From the NCBI RefSeq assembly GCF_016862175.1, contig NZ_BOML01000059.1, positions 186,001 through 250,000 on the forward strand: a DNA stretch of 64,000 nt, written 5' to 3'. Both the position numbers and the translations under genes were made by a program. Under the pieces are notes generated by a model that had not been told where the DNA came from, did no database searches, and saw only the letters and a program-made list of their open reading frames with translations. Source of the stretch: Paractinoplanes durhamensis (GTDB lineage Bacteria > Actinomycetota > Actinomycetes > Mycobacteriales > Micromonosporaceae). Numbering within the stretch: position 1 is the stretch's first letter; each line of letters opens with the position of its first letter. Positions 62,501 to 64,000 of the stretch are shown here, piece after piece.

Positions 62501-64000
62501 ACGTTCGGCTACAACGACCTGCACCAGCAGACCTCCGACGAACTCAAGACGTCCAATCAGACGAGCATCGGCAAGATCGCGTACGAGTGGAACCTCAACG
62601 ACAGCCTCACCAAGAAGACGACCACCGGTTTCGGCGGCGTGTCGGTCAATACGTACACCTATGATCTTGCCGATCGGCTGAGCGGCTGGGACGACGGCAC
62701 TACCCCGGTGGTGTACGCCTACGACAAGTCCGGCAACCGGGTGCAGGCCGGCACCAAGACGTTCACCTACGACCAGCGCAACCAGTTGGTCTCCGAATCG
62801 GCCGGAACCACCTACCAATACACCGCCCGCGGAACCCTCACCGCGACCACCACCGGCGGCCAGACCGTCAACACCGTCACAGACGCCTTCAACCAGGTCA
62901 TCTCCCAGGGCGCCGGCAGCACCTACACCTACGACGGCCTGGGCCGGGTCATCCAGACCGGCTTGACCTACACCGGGCTCGGCAACGACGTGGCCGCCGA
63001 CGGCACCTCCGTCTACGTCCGCGACACCGCCGACAGCCTGGTCGGGGTGACATCCGCGGCCGGGCAACGCTACGCCTGGACCGATGCCCACACCGATGTG
63101 GTCGGCGAGTTCACCGCTACTGGTGCCGCCTTGACCGGGTCGGTGTCCTACGACCCGTTCGGCAAGGTCCTAGCGGCTGCCGGGATGACCGGCCGGCTCG
63201 GCTACCAGCAGGAATGGACCGACCAGACCACCGGCAAGGTCAACATGTGGTCACGGTGGTACGACCCGCAGACCGGCACGTTCGACACCCGCGACACCGC
63301 GGCCAACAGCGCGTCCCCGACCTCGGGCGCGGCGAACCGGTTCGCGTACGCCGAGGGTGACCCGCTGTCGAACACCGACACCAGCGGCAACGCGGTCGAC
63401 GGCAAGTGCGGCGAGTACGACTACGCCTGCGAGGTGAAGAAGTACCAGGCCGAACTCTCCTCGTACACCTCGGCGATGGACCAGCGTGACCGCGACATGC
63501 AGGCGGTCGGCGGTCAGATCGCCGCGCAGGAGGCCGACTACCAGCGCTCCCAGCGGGAGAGCCAGACGTCGCTGCTGGACATCCTGCTGCAGGTCGGCGT
63601 GGGCATGCTGCTCGACATGATCGGCTACACGTCGCTGGTCGGGTGTCTGGGTGGCAGTATCTGGGACTGCGTTGATCTGGCCACCAACTTCCTCGGCCCG
63701 ATCAAGGCGTTGAAGATGGCCAAGTCTTTGTACAAGGCGGCGGATCGGGCGTTCTCGGGTTACCGGTTGTGGAAGCGGATCGTCGATGGCGCGATGACCG
63801 TGATGCACAGGTCGCAGGATCTGATCAACGTGGCGCGGAAGCATCTGGGCGACATCATGAAGAAGGTTCCGAAGAAGCCGAAGCCGCCGAAGAAGAAGGT
63901 CAAGCCGCCGGCGAAGAAGAAGCCGAAGCCCAAGCCGAAGCCGGAACGCAAACCGCAGCCGTCGAAGCAGGCCAAGCAGGCCAAGCCGAAGACCGAGCCG
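53540..64000 (+). CDS. Giant secreted RHS/YD-repeat protein (C-terminus beyond window)
   Basis: The frame is open from ATG 53540 to the window end (at least 3487 codons). The N-terminus looks like a signal peptide (about 1-25). A DNRLRE/carbohydrate-binding-like region (about 377-568) and an RHS N-terminal segment (GPPLEITRAYNSIDPR) follow. LamG jelly rolls (about 917-1287 and 1351-1717) each hold inserted ricin-type QxW lectin repeats, and a third LamG lies near 2224-2444. Many YD repeats (YDxxGRxx) lie around and after them. The RHS core ends at about 3280 with GRLGYQQEWTDQTTGKVNMWSRWYDPQTGTFDTRD. Then a hydrophobic segment (about 3354-3375) and a Lys/Pro-rich stretch lead towards an unseen toxin. 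Confidence 0.88.
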   Translation, partial: MLRRIAGGTALAVALSLGVPPGAVPEGGGWPLSGLFSVLRQTPVLAAVAGLPKQEIGGDPADADHYVPTSETKSDGGAGRAPGRGKGIADPALPTQPESQAYTTPAKPGDGTSFDPQTSERLPKSSSATYDEFQNEDGSITRQIHESRVNFRAPDGTYQPIDSALTPRGNRLEAGANSIEVSLGARGADVSKPAPTATPSVEPSTAPSATPSPAPTVDAGSALASVTTASGHTMAYDLAGAAAVPAVVDGDTATYPEILPGTDLELRSLNDGLKETIVLKSPAAGNEWLFPLKLEGLTPKAQPDGSIDLLTAAGAVAMRVPQGYMQDSKVDPASGAPAESSKVHYELTTVDGSPALRVTADAAWLADPARQYPVRIDPTAEWQTADTGDVFTDNSSSTANQDGDNLPVGTYDGGTTVSRSFIHFDNFDNDGLVGTQIRSAKLFAYHTWSYNCTSHEPVYVRRVTSSWTVNNLGDNGTLAAGPSYSSPIATWTIGDNYPACENTGSNRGVGAFRSVALPVTTFNGWSSGTMPNFGLALTASESDSTAFKRFTSGDYGVATDPYLELTYDYNVDAQVDEQYPAYGAAAQTLTPELIADAHDPDNWPKTLTYKFILYGKDSKTEIANSGWIAKKSWTVPAGKMVWGESYYWTAMVSDGLTNNADFLSKHLLVTPVPQPSVTSGLSQNPGQGFDPVIGNYTTTIRDVMVATIGPPLEITRAYNSIDPRTDQALGVGWSSVLDAKAVEKTATIGGTTSVNTVVVTYPNGREMAFGRNNDSTFLSPAGLSATFTKLGTGYRLREKEGTTYVFAEPTGDGRYGISSITDVSGRTQTFWYTDHVVSTIESASGRILDVFWTSTTPKRVDHISTDASVVGDWDTVNTWWYDYSADGALEHVCPPAGGGECRDYEYAATGSPYPTTMLNARPYSYWRLTETAGAVANSSMLENGGTDLGTYSGVALGQPGPLAGSSATAAGFNGTSAQLQLPAKLSTDATNQAISMWFKASGGDGVLYGQSLEATSSAAATTRTAYHPTLYVGSNGKLMGGFPKAPKLGASLGTLLAAGQGQCLTVPYNSSLNGLVLVLSDCTGGPSQVFTWTTGRQIQVTSGGVVKCLDTQDQGGSNGDDLIINSCNSTYATQKWDVQVDGQITNDYSGLCLDSVGDGSQSGAAMQIWACGKTRPVDQLFTAAVHSPMESAASVADGNWHHVVLSASGNKQEMYVDDKPVITQTGVTVQDLSPNSSYIGKGFLGGGWPNQSHASTASNLGYRDYFTGSVAEVALFDSAVDKQVVNALLAARGAVKQMTRIVRANGGSNATVTYDGVTGRVSEMTDGNGTLWKPQAPVLGGTTKVYESAVLGGAPTNYWRMAESNGGQDAVNQVNGGVATYNVVGLGSLDGPFGAAGKAGSFNGTSSYLSLPSGVATKNSSSVSMWFNTTTTRKILLGTKYDATQNTARYDIPAMWISADGRLRALSPSKTPTGPLNSVGIPGKCIDVEGSVVTDGTKIQIYTCNGTAAQNWSLVPLNASNTEFTLQAFGKCITPNGGFTANGTVLTLWTCNGTATQTWQSASGRILNKLSGRCIDDPGSSKVDGTDLQLYDCSTSVAQQWMPSLSSKAVVNDGKWHHAVLTTDGLNQSLYVDGVKTQSSAASTVTTQRREMDPDTAATYTAGAGYVDGGTGNFYWLDSNVTSYHNGGLAEVATYASTIDDNQASYQFKARDAVKAAPSGEIQYSILGPPDGNKQETKTTTVNDLMYGRKVADIDALGNATRYGYSGKGNLRTVTDANGNMTINEHDARGNVVAATTCQDRSANQCSTSYSTYYLNASDPADVRNDRLLELRGPGSASVTDNTYLTKYTYDASGNRTSEIDAIGRTTTIGYTDGSTTGGYAGAQVPAGLPWKVIKPDGGVQTIEYNQAGDVAETTDPAGSVTRYEYDNLGRTTKELEVLPDPAHPGQAIIGATTDYEHDRSDRVTKVTDTPATNLVSGAVHTPVTTLAYDLDGQLTDETTTDATGGDAPRTTHYGYDWYGRRMTETDEVGNWTWYDYDAFGRVSKQTHADMSVELTTYDAVGNELATIVENGDGDADLTVRSLAYDPGGRLASETDAMGWVTKYTYTDNNLIATVTRTNGSESFVLERNTYDAAGNRTVQLSNNGLTKTTYTYDEVGRGRTATVEVTDPDEGSVTSRTTTYAYSAEDDVVSTTLTAGGAVPSPSDAQLSRSDTMYDRMGRVQQETTYLTGGLTPTTRWRMDQTSGTTTADAAGNNTGTAAGAVNWSPERGGAASFTGVTGSAIVGQAAVDTLRPYTLSLWAKLAAKDADHYVAAMSGDNGATALDVFYDKAADSWRLAMDVRQPDGTNASVTSTSTTGSATQAWQHLAVVVTPATTSGATSTAQLYVDGTVTAAISTTTEQFNNRATDLRIGAGIAPPGEFTGLVDDVQTYQQALSATEIGQLHTGAAPADAGRVSRTSYTLTSDGSVTAMTDPKGGRTEIVNDEVGRPVTTTRPAVSTVVGEGAPVLARPVTRVGYNTFGEATEQQDANGNITINRYDGAGQMVESESPQYTLPGTTTKIKAIKTVTYNTVGQVASTTDALGAQTTYEYDLLGRTVKVTAPDEGVTEYEYTGNGDLASNTDPNGSTVASTYDYLGRTLSSTSAVRQDNAGYTTTYDYASSPWPTKVTSPGNVVTTAKYNSVGEVTRVSDILGNTTTTKYDGAGRPIRTTAADNTYTTVTYDFAGRQTATADWSAAGTQLRTRTQEYDTSGNPVAATDARGTRKTYTYDLLGRLTGQREPISSADAIDTTFGYDLAGNQTRFTDGRGNGFVTTYNEWGLPATQIEPATTRTPNAADRTFTLTYNKNGKSTRLDSPGGVSVTSDYDVMGRLVKSSGSGAQATTTDRTFEYDQVGRMTKFTGSAGANTVGYDDRGLVTSITGVSGASSYQYNPDGLLTGRTDGAGTTAYQYDPVGRPSRVQNTAAGVDMTYGYNSLSQVQTIAYGGNTRTFGYNDLHQQTSDELKTSNQTSIGKIAYEWNLNDSLTKKTTTGFGGVSVNTYTYDLADRLSGWDDGTTPVVYAYDKSGNRVQAGTKTFTYDQRNQLVSESAGTTYQYTARGTLTATTTGGQTVNTVTDAFNQVISQGAGSTYTYDGLGRVIQTGLTYTGLGNDVAADGTSVYVRDTADSLVGVTSAAGQRYAWTDAHTDVVGEFTATGAALTGSVSYDPFGKVLAAAGMTGRLGYQQEWTDQTTGKVNMWSRWYDPQTGTFDTRDTAANSASPTSGAANRFAYAEGDPLSNTDTSGNAVDGKCGEYDYACEVKKYQAELSSYTSAMDQRDRDMQAVGGQIAAQEADYQRSQRESQTSLLDILLQVGVGMLLDMIGYTSLVGCLGGSIWDCVDLATNFLGPIKALKMAKSLYKAADRAFSGYRLWKRIVDGAMTVMHRSQDLINVARKHLGDIMKKVPKKPKPPKKKVKPPAKKKPKPKPKPERKPQPSKQAKQAKPKTEP

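Noticed and set aside
61757..63091. 444-codon minus-strand frame
   Set aside because: Antisense to the RHS repeats; no recognisable fold.

Overview
The window is high-GC actinobacterial DNA. Start codons are often GTG, many genes overlap by 4 nt (ATGA/GTGA), and the regulator set is typical of the group: TetR, LuxR/LAL, IclR, AraC and OmpR types plus a Pkn-type Ser/Thr kinase. Secreted lectin-like proteins and degenerate insertion sequences add to this. The style fits a filamentous actinomycete, and Micromonosporaceae (Actinoplanes-like) is my best guess. That assignment is inference, because no rRNA or other marker gene is present.

Layout. 1-2.4 kb: the end of a large lectin-like secreted protein and an unrecognised secreted protein. 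2.3-6.5 kb: an acyl-CoA ligase / saccharopine-dehydrogenase-like / SDR operon divergent from its likely TetR regulator, with a palindromic operator between them. 6.5-9.4 kb: VOC protein, AraC regulator, secreted lipase, two small hypotheticals and a decayed gene. 9.4-13.3 kb: epimerase, HEAT/LRV-like repeat protein, nitroreductase, and a TetR/SRPBCC divergent pair whose operator covers the TetR start codon. 13.3-18 kb: two-component system, the divergent ABC exporter it probably controls, and a GT87 mannosyltransferase-like membrane protein. 18-21 kb: membrane Ser/Thr kinase and a partner membrane protein.

21.1-31.1 kb is the most interesting part. A 41-codon peptide gene with a strong ribosome-binding site is followed by a 14-bp hairpin. 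After it come a PqqD-like/M50 membrane metalloprotease, a TPR protein and a flavin reductase. Two large ATPase/TPR/LuxR regulators come next, the second translationally coupled to a secreted propeller-like protein. This looks like a RiPP-type or peptide-signalling locus that matches no cluster I can name.

31.1-40.1 kb: a PIN-domain toxin-antitoxin pair, then a complete urea ABC transporter (urtABCDE) without urease, an NCS1 permease and two tandem TetR paralogues. By eye this block uses the Leu codon CTC more than the flanking genes do. 40.2-46 kb: vanadium haloperoxidase, a carbohydrate ABC importer whose two permeases are fused in one polypeptide, its binding protein and an IclR regulator. 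46.2-48.5 kb: a three-gene methyltransferase operon divergent from a TetR gene.

48.5-64 kb: tRNA-Met, an amine-oxidase-like flavoprotein, then an integrated region. It holds the 3' part of a tRNA (attachment-site remnant) beside a tyrosine integrase, an ISKra4-family transposase pseudogene and a BMP-like membrane protein. It ends with a giant RHS-repeat protein of at least 3487 codons that runs off the window, so its toxin tip and any immunity gene are not visible.
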